Shown: positions 1 to 7,522 of the stretch, piece after piece | How positions within the stretch are numbered: the stretch's first letter is position 1 | Layout: the number at the start of each line of letters is the position of its first letter | Assembly: GCF_008630535.1 (NCBI RefSeq) | Contig: NZ_VWPH01000006.1 | Location: 1 to 64,000, forward strand | Direction of reading: 5' to 3' | DNA: 64,000 bases | Source: Saccharopolyspora hirsuta | GTDB lineage: Bacteria; Actinomycetota; Actinomycetes; Mycobacteriales; Pseudonocardiaceae | Position numbers and translations under genes: made by a program | Notes under the pieces: generated by a model | Database searches by the model: none | What the model was told of the DNA's origin: nothing | Seen by the model: only the letters and a program-made list of their open reading frames with translations

Positions 1-131
1 ACGTCCAGGCGGGCCGGGCGGCCACTCCCTTCGAGCCGCACCACCAAGGCCGGCAAGAAACTACAGCCTCACCCGGCCCGCCCGGGTGATCTACCCATCG
101 GCAGATCAACTACCAACTTAAGGAGAAGCTC

Positions 132-338
132 ATGTACCTGACCTACATCTGGCGGCCGGTGACCGGTGGGCGGCACGCGTTTCCCGTCAGGGCGCGGGAG
201 GTTCCGGCCGGTGAGCAGGTGGCCGCTTACTGCGGCGCTGAGGTCGATGCCGCCGAGCTGCACGGGCGGTCCGAAGTGGACTGGGTTCGGGAGAAGTCCT
301 GCATGCGCTGCTGGCGCATCCTCGCCGACCGCGACTAG
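132..338 (+). CDS. Small hypothetical protein with a possible zinc knuckle
   Basis: A 68-residue protein starting at ATG 132, preceded by an AAGGAGAAG ribosome-binding site. It has an aromatic N-terminus (MYLTYIW) and a Cys at YCGAE near residue 35, then CMRCW near residue 57. The CxxC pair plus the upstream Cys suggests a small metal-binding fold, but four clear ligands are not present. No catalytic motif is visible. I do not recognise a named family; short Cys-containing proteins like this are common in Pseudonocardiaceae accessory DNA. The ribosome-binding site and the intergenic TTTCGCGCGAAA palindromes that follow are the main support for it being a real gene. Confidence 0.6.
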   Translation: MYLTYIWRPVTGGRHAFPVRAREVPAGEQVAAYCGAEVDAAELHGRSEVDWVREKSCMRCWRILADRD

Positions 339-355
339 AGGTGCGGGGCTGGTGG

Positions 356-415
356 CGATTTCGCGCGAGATCGTCGCCCCGCCCGCCTGGCAACCGCCGA
401 TTTCGCGCGAAATCG
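356..415. repeat. Pair of GATTTCGCGCGAAATC palindromes
   Basis: Two palindromes lie between the first two small genes. The one at about 356-374 is imperfect (GAGATC in its right arm). The one at 398-415 is a perfect 18-bp palindrome. A third relative lies at 24351-24368. They share the TTTC-N4-GAAA architecture with the other palindromes in this window and have no loop, so they look more like protein-binding or repeat sites than terminators. Confidence 0.6.
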
Positions 416-441
416 CCTACCGACCACGGAAAGGTACCGAG

Positions 442-708
442 ATGTTCTGGGTCCAGCTGAGCACGTTCCTGCTGTTCAACCTGCTCATCATCGCCATGCT
501 CGCCACGCAGATCCCGCTGCGCAGCTTCGGTTTCACGGCCGGTCAGCACGCCGGAAGAGGCGACGGCGAGTACACCGTCTGGCACCTCATAGCCGACGTC
601 GAAGCCGAAAGGCGCGCCGCTGCAGCAGAAGTAGAGCCGATACCCGTCAGGTTCCCCACCGAGGCCCCCGACGACCCGCCCACCGGACGCCACCACCTGC
701 GCGTCTGA
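442..708 (+). CDS. Small single-pass membrane protein, hypothetical
   Basis: An 88-residue product starting at ATG 442 behind GGAAAGG. Residues 7-23 (LSTFLLFNLLIIAML and on) form one clear transmembrane segment at the N-terminus. The rest is hydrophilic, with an acidic/alanine-rich middle (YTVWHLIADVEAE) and a proline-rich C-terminus. A longer upstream reading frame exists, but it overlaps the previous gene and lacks a ribosome-binding site, so I chose the internal ATG. No family recognised. A membrane-anchored helper is possible, but nothing in the context indicates a role. Confidence 0.5.
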   Translation: MFWVQLSTFLLFNLLIIAMLATQIPLRSFGFTAGQHAGRGDGEYTVWHLIADVEAERRAAAAEVEPIPVRFPTEAPDDPPTGRHHLRV

Positions 709-1071
709 CGCGACCACCCAGCCGGGCCGCTGCGGACATACCCCCGACCCGCCGCAGCGGCCCACCCCGGTGGCCGGGCGCACGCCTCCCCTCCCGGCGC
801 GCCCGGCCACCGGTGATCGTCCCGAGAACTCCGCCCACCGGCTCAGCGGTCATTCCTCCGATTGCCGAATCCCCTTAGCGGAACGGGAAAACCGGGAAAC
901 GCATCGGCGGGGTGCAAGAGCTGATCAGGTGACTTCGGCCGTGTCCTGGATCATCCGGCTCTGGCACCATGGCGGCGATCGGTGCTCCCCCTCTCGTTGC
1001 GATCCGTCCGCCGTTGATCCCGTGGCGCGGTCCCGGGCCGGGACCTCGACCCGACGCGTGGGGGAGAGGGG
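709..1071. other. Intergenic stretch, no gene seen
   Basis: About 360 bp with overlapping but mutually inconsistent open frames and no convincing ribosome-binding site. It presumably carries the promoter of the RiPP-type locus that starts at 1072. I cannot pick out -35/-10 elements with confidence. A purine-rich GGGGAGAGGG directly before 1072 is the ribosome-binding site of the small ORF there. Confidence 0.4.
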
Positions 1072-1155
1072 GTGAGTCCTGTGGAGAAGAAGACGGTGCA
1101 CAACGACCCGAAGGCGGCTGCCGGAACCGGCAGCACCGTGCGAGTTTCCAAGTGA
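1072..1155 (+). CDS. Candidate RiPP precursor peptide (27 aa)
   Basis: A short ORF starts at GTG 1072, 1 nt after GGGGAGAGGG; a second GTG at 1081 has better spacing. It encodes a 27-residue hydrophilic peptide that begins MSPVEKKTVHNDPK and ends with a Gly/Thr/Ser/Val stretch and a terminal Lys. It lies immediately upstream of a RiPP-type radical SAM enzyme and is separated from it by a perfect 10-bp hairpin. This is the usual place for a precursor that must be made in excess over its enzymes. It has no Cys and no known leader signature, so the call rests on position, ribosome-binding site and size. It could equally be a leader peptide controlling attenuation. Confidence 0.45.
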   Translation: MSPVEKKTVHNDPKAAAGTGSTVRVSK

Positions 1156-1160
1156 TGCCG

Positions 1161-1192
1161 GGTGGGGCGGCGGCTCCGGCCACCGCCCCACC
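1161..1192 (+). terminator. Hairpin between candidate precursor and radical SAM gene (attenuator)
   Basis: Perfect 10-bp inverted repeat: GGTGGGGCGG at 1161-1170 pairs with CCGCCCCACC at 1183-1192 across a 12-nt loop. There is no T-tract, so it may act as a partial terminator or as an mRNA-stabilising 3' end. Either would give more precursor mRNA than enzyme mRNA, which is typical of RiPP operons. Confidence 0.55.
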
Positions 1193-1223
1193 TCTCCGTT
1201 CAACCTGGGGGTGATCGGACGAC

Positions 1224-3041
1224 GTGGACCTGACCTTGGTGAACATGCCCTGGGCATCGGTCGGATACCCGTCCTTGGCCTGCGGGATCCTGAAGGCCGC
1301 GCTCTCGCGCGGCGGCGAGCACCGGGCGCGCGTGGTCGACGGCAACCTCGACTTCTTCGACTGGATGCACCGCGAGCTGGGCATCGGGCTGCGCGAGTAC
1401 GACTTCTTCGCGCTGGATTCCTACTTCCACGGCTGCGGGGACTGGGTCTTCAGCGCCGCGCTGCACGGCGAGCGCACCTGGCGGGTCGACGAGTTCCGCG
1501 CAGCGCACGCCGAGGTCCTCGGCGAGGAGCGGGTGCAGCTGTGCCTCCGGTTGCAGGAGCTGGTCCCGTCCTGGCTCGCGGAATATGCCGACCAGCTCGT
1601 CGAAACCGCCGGTGATCTGGTCGGTTTCACCACCACGTTCCAGCAGAACACGGCCTCCCTGGCGCTCGCCCGCGAGCTCAAGCGGCGCGATCCCGATCTG
1701 CGCGTCGTGCTCGGCGGGGCCAACTGCGACGGGCCGCAGGGCGCGGCCTGGCACCGCAACTTCGACTTCGTCGACCACGTCGTCCGCGGCGAGGGCGAGC
1801 GCGCGTTCCCCGATCTGCTGGACCAGCTGGACCGCGGTGGCGAGCTGACCCGGATCCCCGGGCTGTGCTGGCGCGACGACTCCGGGGCACCGCGCGTCAA
1901 CGACATGGACGCCGCGCCGCTGCTGCCGCAGCACATCGTCGCCCCCGACTTCGACGGCTACTTCGAGCGCTTCGCCGCCAGCGCCGCCGCGGCCGAGGTC
2001 GATCCGAAGCTGGTGGTCGAGGGAGCTCGCGGGTGCTGGTGGGGCGAGAAGCACCACTGCACGTTCTGCGGGCTCAACGGGTCGTTCATGCAGTTCCGCA
2101 GCAAGAGCCCGGACCGCTTCCACGACGAGCTGATCGGGCTCGTGGAACGGCACCGGGTCATGGACCTCTACCTGGTGGACAACATCCTGGACATGGAGTA
2201 CCTGCGCACCGTCCTGCCGCGGCTGGAGGAAGCCGGGTACGACCTGCGGCTGCAGTGCGAGATCAAGTCGAACCTGCGCTTCGACCAGCTGGCGCAGCTC
2301 GCCCGGGCCGGTGTCGTCCAGGTGCAGCCCGGCATCGAGAACCTCAGCAGCCGGGTGCTGCGCCTGATGGACAAGGGGGTGGACGGGTGCCAGAACGTCC
2401 GGATGCTCCGGGACGGGCACTCGCTCGGGCTCACCGTCCTGTGGAACTACCTCTACGGCTTCCCCGGTGAGCGGGACGGCGACTACACGTCGGTGGTGGC
2501 GCAGTTCCCGGCGCTGTGGCACCTGCCGCCGATGGACGGCGCCAGCCGCATCGCGCTGGAGAGGTTCAGCCCCCACTTCAACGACCCGGAGCTGGGCTTC
2601 GCCGAGCGGGAACCGGATCCGCAGTACCGGCTGAACTACGACCTGCCGCCGGAGGAGCTGAACGACCTGGCCTACCTGTTCGCGACCGAGCCCGCGGGCA
2701 TCGGCGGCGAGGTGGAAGCCGCGCTCCTCGACCAGGTCCGCGCGTGGCAGGAGAACCACTCGAAGAGCCTGCTCGAACAGCTCGACCGGGGCGACGAGAT
2801 CGTCGTGCTGGACGACCGGCCCGGGTTCGGGCACCGCGAGCACGTGCTGCGCGGGTCCGACGCGGAGCTGTTCCGGGCGCTGGACCAACCGCGCTCCCGG
2901 TCCTACCTGGGGACGAGGTTCGGCCAGGCGGACGAGCGCGTCGCCGAGTGGCAGTCGCTGGGGCTGGTCTTCACCGACGCCGACCGGTTCGTCCACGTGG
3001 TCCCGCAGGCGAACAACCAGGCCTTGCTCCGGCTGAGGTGA
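1224..3041 (+). CDS. RiPP maturation radical SAM enzyme (B12-binding, C-methyltransferase type)
   Basis: A 605-residue protein starting at GTG 1224. The N-terminal half resembles a cobalamin-binding domain: VGFTTTFQQN near residue 133, LGGANCDG near 165, then DHVVRGEGE. A radical SAM domain follows, with the cluster motif C271-X7-C279-X2-C282 in the context GCWWGEKHHCTFCGLN. That WWG-K-HC-FCGLN signature is characteristic of the rSAM_ocin_1 / RiPP maturation radical SAM C-methyltransferase family. The C-terminal region (from about residue 440) may be a peptide-recognition domain. The predicted role is radical-based modification, probably C-methylation, of a ribosomal peptide in the cytoplasm. 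It sits in an operon with the DUF5825-like gene 6 bp downstream and with the exporter. The family call is firm; the substrate is unknown. Confidence 0.85.
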   Translation: MDLTLVNMPWASVGYPSLACGILKAALSRGGEHRARVVDGNLDFFDWMHRELGIGLREYDFFALDSYFHGCGDWVFSAALHGERTWRVDEFRAAHAEVLGEERVQLCLRLQELVPSWLAEYADQLVETAGDLVGFTTTFQQNTASLALARELKRRDPDLRVVLGGANCDGPQGAAWHRNFDFVDHVVRGEGERAFPDLLDQLDRGGELTRIPGLCWRDDSGAPRVNDMDAAPLLPQHIVAPDFDGYFERFAASAAAAEVDPKLVVEGARGCWWGEKHHCTFCGLNGSFMQFRSKSPDRFHDELIGLVERHRVMDLYLVDNILDMEYLRTVLPRLEEAGYDLRLQCEIKSNLRFDQLAQLARAGVVQVQPGIENLSSRVLRLMDKGVDGCQNVRMLRDGHSLGLTVLWNYLYGFPGERDGDYTSVVAQFPALWHLPPMDGASRIALERFSPHFNDPELGFAEREPDPQYRLNYDLPPEELNDLAYLFATEPAGIGGEVEAALLDQVRAWQENHSKSLLEQLDRGDEIVVLDDRPGFGHREHVLRGSDAELFRALDQPRSRSYLGTRFGQADERVAEWQSLGLVFTDADRFVHVVPQANNQALLRLR

Positions 3042-3047
3042 ACTGCA

Positions 3048-3637
3048 TGCGCATCGAGCTGTACCAGCACTACACGGGTTCCGCCGCGGAGCAGGTGGTG
3101 GGGACCTGCGAGGTCTCCGACGCCCCGGTCGCCCAGGCGCGTCGACTGTTCGACGAGCGGGTGCGCAAGGTCGCGTTCACCGAACCGGTCCCGCTCGCAG
3201 ACGGTTCTTCGCGGCACGTGCTGGACCTGCTGCGCGAGCTGGCCGCCTGGGGCGTGCACGTCGACTGGCGCGCGAGCGGATCTCCCGTCGGCTGGCCGCA
3301 GTTCTCCCACCTGCCACCGCCGACCAGCGCGGATGGCTCGGTGGACCTGGGCGCGTGGCGCGCCGGGTTCTTCCCCGGGAAGTGCGTCTTCCGGGAAGGG
3401 CCGGGGTTCATCCAGATCCGCGACCGGCGTCGCGGCGCGCTGGACTGCTACACGGTGGACGAGCCCGCGCTGATGTCGGCGATCCGCGAGCTGTCCGGCG
3501 GTGCGGAGCCGCGCAGCTGCGAGCCGGACGCCGTCGAGCAGTTCCTGGAGCACGGCCTGCTGGTCCGCGCCGGGCAACTCCAGTGGTGGGCGCCGGCGCG
3601 GGTGCGGCGCTGGCCGGTCCCCGCCATGGTCGCGTGA
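3048..3637 (+). CDS. DUF5825-type partner of the radical SAM RiPP enzyme
   Basis: A 196-residue protein starting at ATG 3048, 6 bp after the radical SAM stop and overlapping the transporter start by 4 bp, so it is translationally coupled. It has no transmembrane segment, signal peptide or metal cluster. Conserved-looking blocks are DWRASG near residue 80, GFFPGKCVFREGPGFIQIRDRR near 110-130, and a C-terminal helical region rich in Trp and Arg. From memory this matches DUF5825, which co-occurs with this radical SAM family. I infer a precursor-binding or scaffold role, but no catalytic function can be read from the sequence. Confidence 0.65.
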
Positions 3638-4854
3638 GCCGGGAGGTCGTGGTGCCGGTCGGTCTCGACGATTCCGCGGTGGGGGTGCACACGCGGCCGT
3701 TCCGCTGCTTGCTCGGTGCGTGGGCGTTCTCCTCGGTCGGCGACGGCGTCCGCTCGGCGGCGTTGCCGCTGTTCACGGCGGTGAGCACGAGAGATCCGGT
3801 GGCCGTGTCGGTGGTTGCGGCGGCGACCGTGCTGCCGTGGCTGCTGGTCGCGCTACCGGCCGGTGCGATGGTCGACCGCTGGCGGCTGCGCAACACCCTC
3901 GCCGTCGCCCACGTCTTCCGCTCCGCCGTGACGTTGGTGCTGGCCGGGCTGATCTTCGCCGACGGCGCGGGCGTCGTCGTGCTCGCGATCTGCGGGTTCC
4001 TGCTCAGCAGCGCCGAGACCTTCGCCGACTCGGCGAGCCAGTCCCTGCTGGTCTCGTTCGCCGGTCCGGCGGACCTGGAGCGGGCCAACGGTCGGTTGGT
4101 GAGCGTGGAGACCGTGGGCGTGCAGATCGCCGGGCCGCTGGCCGCGGCCGCGCTCTTCGCCTGGGATCCCGCGCTGTGCTTCGCGATCGACGCGATCGCG
4201 CTGGGGTGCGCCGCCGTCCTGCTGATCGGTGTGCCGTCCCGGGCCGGAGCGGCTCGCGAACGGAGCTCGCTGCGGGCCGATGTGCTGGCCGGGTTGCGGT
4301 TCCTGGTCCGCCACCGGGCGCTGCGGACCATCGTCGGCGTGGTCGGCCTGACCGCGCTGCTCACCAGCGGGATCAACGTGGTGGCCTTCCTCTACGCGAT
4401 CGAGTCGCTGGCCGTCCCCGCGGCGGCGGTGCCGACGCTGCTCGTCTGCACCGCGCTCGGCACCCTGCTGGCGACGCACGTCGCGGTCCGGCTGTCGAAC
4501 CGGCTGGGCAGCGGAACCGTGATGGTCGGCGGGCTGCTGGTCCTCGCGGCCGGGATCGGGGTGCTGGGCGCGGTCCAGGTCGCGGGGGCGGCGTGGCTCG
4601 CGTACTTCGTCATGGGCTTCGGCGCGGGGAGCTGGAACGTGCTGTCCGCGGCGAACCGCCAACGCCTCACCCCCGGCCCGATGATGGGCCGCGTGACCAG
4701 CGCGCACCGGGTCCTGGCCTGGGGCCTGATGCCGTTGGGTGCGGCGCTGGCCGGGCCGATCGCCGATGCCACGTCGATGCGCACCGTCATCATCGGCGCG
4801 GCCGTGCTCACCGCGGCCATCGCCCTCGCGGCCGCGCCCCGGCTGCGCGGTTAG
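3634..4854 (+). CDS. MFS transporter, probable peptide exporter of the RiPP locus
   Basis: A 406-residue major facilitator with about 12 hydrophobic segments. The A-motif-like loop (GAMVDRWRLRN) follows the second helix. The start is GTG 3634, which overlaps the DUF5825 stop in a GTGA arrangement; GTG 3649 or 3652 are alternatives. As the last gene of the operon it probably exports the mature product or confers self-resistance. Its substrate cannot be inferred from the sequence. Its stop codon overlaps the convergent merR stop at 4851-4854. Confidence 0.8.
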   Translation: MSREVVVPVGLDDSAVGVHTRPFRCLLGAWAFSSVGDGVRSAALPLFTAVSTRDPVAVSVVAAATVLPWLLVALPAGAMVDRWRLRNTLAVAHVFRSAVTLVLAGLIFADGAGVVVLAICGFLLSSAETFADSASQSLLVSFAGPADLERANGRLVSVETVGVQIAGPLAAAALFAWDPALCFAIDAIALGCAAVLLIGVPSRAGAARERSSLRADVLAGLRFLVRHRALRTIVGVVGLTALLTSGINVVAFLYAIESLAVPAAAVPTLLVCTALGTLLATHVAVRLSNRLGSGTVMVGGLLVLAAGIGVLGAVQVAGAAWLAYFVMGFGAGSWNVLSAANRQRLTPGPMMGRVTSAHRVLAWGLMPLGAALAGPIADATSMRTVIIGAAVLTAAIALAAAPRLRG

Positions 4855-5225
4855 CCCACCCCGGCGGCGATGCGGGCGTCGGTGATCATGTCGTCGAGGA
4901 TCGCCCGGGAAGCCAGCAGGTCGTCGATCATGCCGTTGATCCGCTCCCGCTCCGCGCAGAGGTCCGCGACGACCTCGGTCGTCGGCTTGGACTGCTCGCC
5001 GAAGACGCACGGGAAGATCTGGGCCATCTTCGCGCTCGGCACCCCGGCGCTGATCAGCCGCTGCACCAGCGCCACCTTGTCCACATCGGACTCGGCGTAC
5101 TCCCGGTGGCCGCCCGGAGTTCGCGCGGCGGACAGCAGTCCCTGCTGCTCGTAGTAGCGGAGCGCGCGCACGCTGACCCCGGTGCGCCGGGACAGTTCAC
5201 CGATCCGCATCGTGTGCTCCATCAC
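4851..5225 (-). CDS. MerR-family transcriptional regulator
   Basis: A 124-residue protein with an N-terminal winged helix (MRIGELSRRTGVSVRALRYYEQQGLL, with RTPGGHREY downstream) and a C-terminal coiled coil. It is transcribed divergently from the ene-reductase gene across a 45-bp gap holding a perfect inverted repeat. It contains only isolated Cys residues (FPCV, DLC) and no SoxR-type iron-sulfur motif. By family it would twist the overlapping promoter to activate or repress the reductase in response to an electrophile or oxidant. The start could be at 5225, 5222 or 5210; GAAGG upstream favours the first two. Confidence 0.85.
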   Translation of the reverse strand: MMEHTMRIGELSRRTGVSVRALRYYEQQGLLSAARTPGGHREYAESDVDKVALVQRLISAGVPSAKMAQIFPCVFGEQSKPTTEVVADLCAERERINGMIDDLLASRAILDDMITDARIAAGVG

Positions 5226-5233
5226 CTTCGGTG

Positions 5234-5257
5234 GAATCTGACATGCACGTCAGATTC
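5234..5257. promoter_or_regulatory. MerR operator in the divergent promoter
   Basis: GAATCTGAC at 5234-5242 and GTCAGATTC at 5249-5257 form a perfect 9-bp inverted repeat with a 6-bp spacer. It lies centrally between the merR start at 5225 and the reductase start at 5271. Dyads of this size between divergent MerR and target genes are typical operators, so binding by the adjacent regulator is the natural inference. Confidence 0.75.
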
Positions 5258-5270
5258 TACCGTCGTCGGC

Positions 5271-6326
5271 ATGACGAACTCGCTGCTCAAGCCGTACGAA
5301 CCGCTGTCGCTGCCGAACCGGATCGTGATGGCCCCCATGACCCGGTTCCGGGCCGACGCGCAGGGCGTGCCTCAGCCCTTCGTGGCCGACTACTACGCGC
5401 AGCGTGCCGGTGCCGGGCTGATCGTGACCGAGGGGATCTGGCCGAGCGTGCAGGGGCAAGGCGCGCTGCGAGGTCCAGGTCTGGTCTCGCCGGAGCAGGT
5501 CGCGGGCTGGCGCGCGGTCACCGGGGCCGTCCACGCCGCGGAGGGGCGGATCTTCGCGCAGCTCATGCACGCCGGGCGGCTGACGGTTCCGGAGAACAAC
5601 CTCGGCGCCCTGCCACCGATCGCGCCCTCGCCGGTGCCCGCGGACATCGAGCTGCACACCGCTGGCGGCAAGGTGCGGGCGCTGGTCCCGCGCGAGATGA
5701 CCAGCGCGGACATCGCGCAGGCGATCGACGAGCACGTCGCTTCCGCGCGGCGGGCGATCGAGGCTGGCTTCGACGGCGTGGAACTGCACGGGGCCAACGG
5801 CTACCTGCTGCACCAGTTCCTCGCCGACAACACCAACCTGCGCGGCGACCGGTACGGCGGGGCCGGGCGCATCCGGTTCGCCGTGGAGGTGGCCGAGGCG
5901 GTGGTGGGCGCGATCGGCGCGCACCGGGTGGGAATCCGCCTGTCGCCGGGGAACCCGCTCACCGGGCTCGTCGAGGCCGACCCCGCGCCGGTGTACCGGG
6001 CGCTCGTCGACGCCCTGGAGCCGCTGGGCCTGGCGTACCTGCACCTGACCGACAACAGCCGCTACCCGGCGCTGCGCGACCTCCGTCCACGTTGGACCGG
6101 GACGCTGATCGGCAACACCGGGTTCGGGCACCCGACCACGGCGGAGTCCGGCGCGGCGCTGATCGAGGGCGGCGTCGCGGATCTGGTCTCGTTCGGGCGG
6201 CTGTTCATCTCGAACCCGGACCTGCCGCGGCGGTTCGCCACCGGGGCCCCGCTGGCCGGGATCGAGGAGAGCACGCTCTACTCGCACGGCCCGGAGGGCT
6301 ACGTCGACTACCCGGCCGCGGCCTGA
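5271..6326 (+). CDS. Old yellow enzyme family ene-reductase (NADH:flavin oxidoreductase)
   Basis: A 351-residue TIM-barrel flavoenzyme. The N-terminus (PLSLPNRIVMAPMTR) carries the FMN-binding start of the barrel. HGANGYLLHQFL near residue 180 provides the His/Asn pair that binds the activated alkene carbonyl, followed by NLRGDRYGG. The C-terminal FGRLFISNPDL closes the phosphate-binding site. It should reduce alkenes conjugated to electron-withdrawing groups using NAD(P)H, often as electrophile detoxification. Start ATG 5271 lies 13 bp after the MerR dyad, so regulation by that MerR is likely. Its stop abuts the convergent purU stop. Confidence 0.88.
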   Translation: MTNSLLKPYEPLSLPNRIVMAPMTRFRADAQGVPQPFVADYYAQRAGAGLIVTEGIWPSVQGQGALRGPGLVSPEQVAGWRAVTGAVHAAEGRIFAQLMHAGRLTVPENNLGALPPIAPSPVPADIELHTAGGKVRALVPREMTSADIAQAIDEHVASARRAIEAGFDGVELHGANGYLLHQFLADNTNLRGDRYGGAGRIRFAVEVAEAVVGAIGAHRVGIRLSPGNPLTGLVEADPAPVYRALVDALEPLGLAYLHLTDNSRYPALRDLRPRWTGTLIGNTGFGHPTTAESGAALIEGGVADLVSFGRLFISNPDLPRRFATGAPLAGIEESTLYSHGPEGYVDYPAAA

Positions 6327-7199
6327 TCAGAAGACGACGGTGCGGCGGTTGTGGACCAGGACCCGGTCCTCGAGGTGGGCGCGGAGACCGCGGGCCAGCA
6401 CGAGCTTCTCGATGTCGCGGCCCTTGCGGACCATGTCCGCCACGTCGTCGGTGTGGTCCACGCGGATCACGTCCTGCTCGACGATCGGACCGGCGTCCAG
6501 CTCCGCCGTCACGTAGTGGCAGGTCGCGCCGATGAGCTTCACGCCGCGGTCGTACGCCTGGTGGTACGGGCGGGCCCCGGCGAACGACGGCAGGAAGCTG
6601 TGGTGGATGTTCAGCGCGCGCCCGGCCCACGCCTCGCACAGCTCGGGCGGCAGGACCTGCATGAAGCGCGCCAGCACGATCGCGTCCGGGTCGTGCTCGT
6701 CCACCAGCTCCTGGACCTGCTTGAACGCCTCCGCCTTCGCCGCCGGGTCCTTGGCGAAGGGCACGTGGTGGAACGGGACGCCGTGCGCCTCGGTGATCGG
6801 GCCGAGGTGCGGGTGGTTGCCGATCACCGCGCGCAGGTCCACGTCCAGCTCGCCGGAGCTGATCCGGCCGAGCAGGTCGTGCAGGCAGTGGCCGTCCTTC
6901 GACACCAGGATCACCACGCGGCGCCGCTCGCCGGTGTCCGAGATGCGCCAGTTGCTCCGGCTGCCGAACTCCTCGGCGACGGCCGCGAAGCGCTGGCGCA
7001 GCTCGTCGATGCCGAACGGCAGCGAGTCGGCCAGGACCTCCTGCCGGGTGAAGAACCAACCGGTCTCGATGTCGGTGTGGTAACCGGCCTCGACGATCCA
7101 ACCGCCGAAGTCGGCGAGGAAGGTCGAGATCCGGGCCACGATGCCGGTCCGGTCGGGGCAGCCGAAGCTGATGACGAAACGCCGTTCGGGAGTGCTCAC
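6327..7199 (-). CDS. purU: Formyltetrahydrofolate deformylase PurU
   Basis: A 290-residue protein with an N-terminal ACT domain (FVISFGCPDRTGIVARIS, residues 8-85) followed by a formyltransferase-fold domain. Active-site blocks are VIGNHPHL near 125, ARFMQVLPPELC near 185, NIHHSFLPSFAGARPYHQAYDRGVK near 205-225 and DAGPIVEQD. It hydrolyses 10-formyl-THF to THF and formate, balancing one-carbon units for purine synthesis. The GTG start at 7199 is supported by a GATAAT -10 box eight nucleotides upstream, implying a leaderless mRNA. Length is normal for the family. Confidence 0.93.
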   Translation of the reverse strand: MSTPERRFVISFGCPDRTGIVARISTFLADFGGWIVEAGYHTDIETGWFFTRQEVLADSLPFGIDELRQRFAAVAEEFGSRSNWRISDTGERRRVVILVSKDGHCLHDLLGRISSGELDVDLRAVIGNHPHLGPITEAHGVPFHHVPFAKDPAAKAEAFKQVQELVDEHDPDAIVLARFMQVLPPELCEAWAGRALNIHHSFLPSFAGARPYHQAYDRGVKLIGATCHYVTAELDAGPIVEQDVIRVDHTDDVADMVRKGRDIEKLVLARGLRAHLEDRVLVHNRRTVVF

Positions 7200-7207
7200 G
7201 ATCAGTC

Positions 7208-7213
7208 ATTATC
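7208..7213 (-). promoter_or_regulatory. -10 box of purU, leaderless
   Basis: Read on the minus strand, GATAAT is followed by 8 nt and then GTG 7199. This spacing puts the transcription start on or next to the start codon, the common leaderless arrangement in actinobacteria. Confidence 0.65.
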
Positions 7214-7522
7214 GCAGGTGACAAAGGCCATGCAGCCCGCAGGGGCGGTGCCCCGGGCCCCGCTCGCGACACCCCGGGGGCAACCCGCCACGCCGCCCCG
7301 CCACCCCAACGACCGACCCGCTTCACCCGCCCCGTGCGCGCTCCCCCCGCGAACAGCCGTCCCCCCGGGTGACGACCGATTCCGCGAGGTGCCCGGGCTG
7401 AGCACGGAGCGCACGTTTGTGCAGGTGGAGACCCGTGAGCATTTTCCGGGGCCATAGCCCCACAAAGTGCTCACGGGGGCTGACCAGCGGAAACGTTGCG
7501 GATGGCTTAGTGCGCGGTCGGG
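7214..7522. other. Intergenic stretch with a large inverted repeat
   Basis: About 310 bp with no supported gene; the GC-rich open frames here lack ribosome-binding sites. It contains the inverted repeat described at 7432-7477, which may be the transcription stop for the leftward mycothiol-dependent gene whose stop is at 7523. Confidence 0.45.
7432..7477. repeat. Nested inverted repeat CCCGTGAGCA...TGCTCACGGG
   Basis: The outer arms CCCGTGAGCA (7432-7441) and TGCTCACGGG (7468-7477) enclose a second stem, GGGGC (7448-7452) with GCCCC (7457-7461), around CATA. A decayed relative is visible at 29440-29482. It could be a dispersed palindrome family or a bidirectional terminator. Confidence 0.6.

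Noticed and set aside
1..131. C-terminal end of an upstream gene at the left window edge
   Set aside because: Several frames stay open for 30 to 40 codons without any recognisable motif, so none can be supported.
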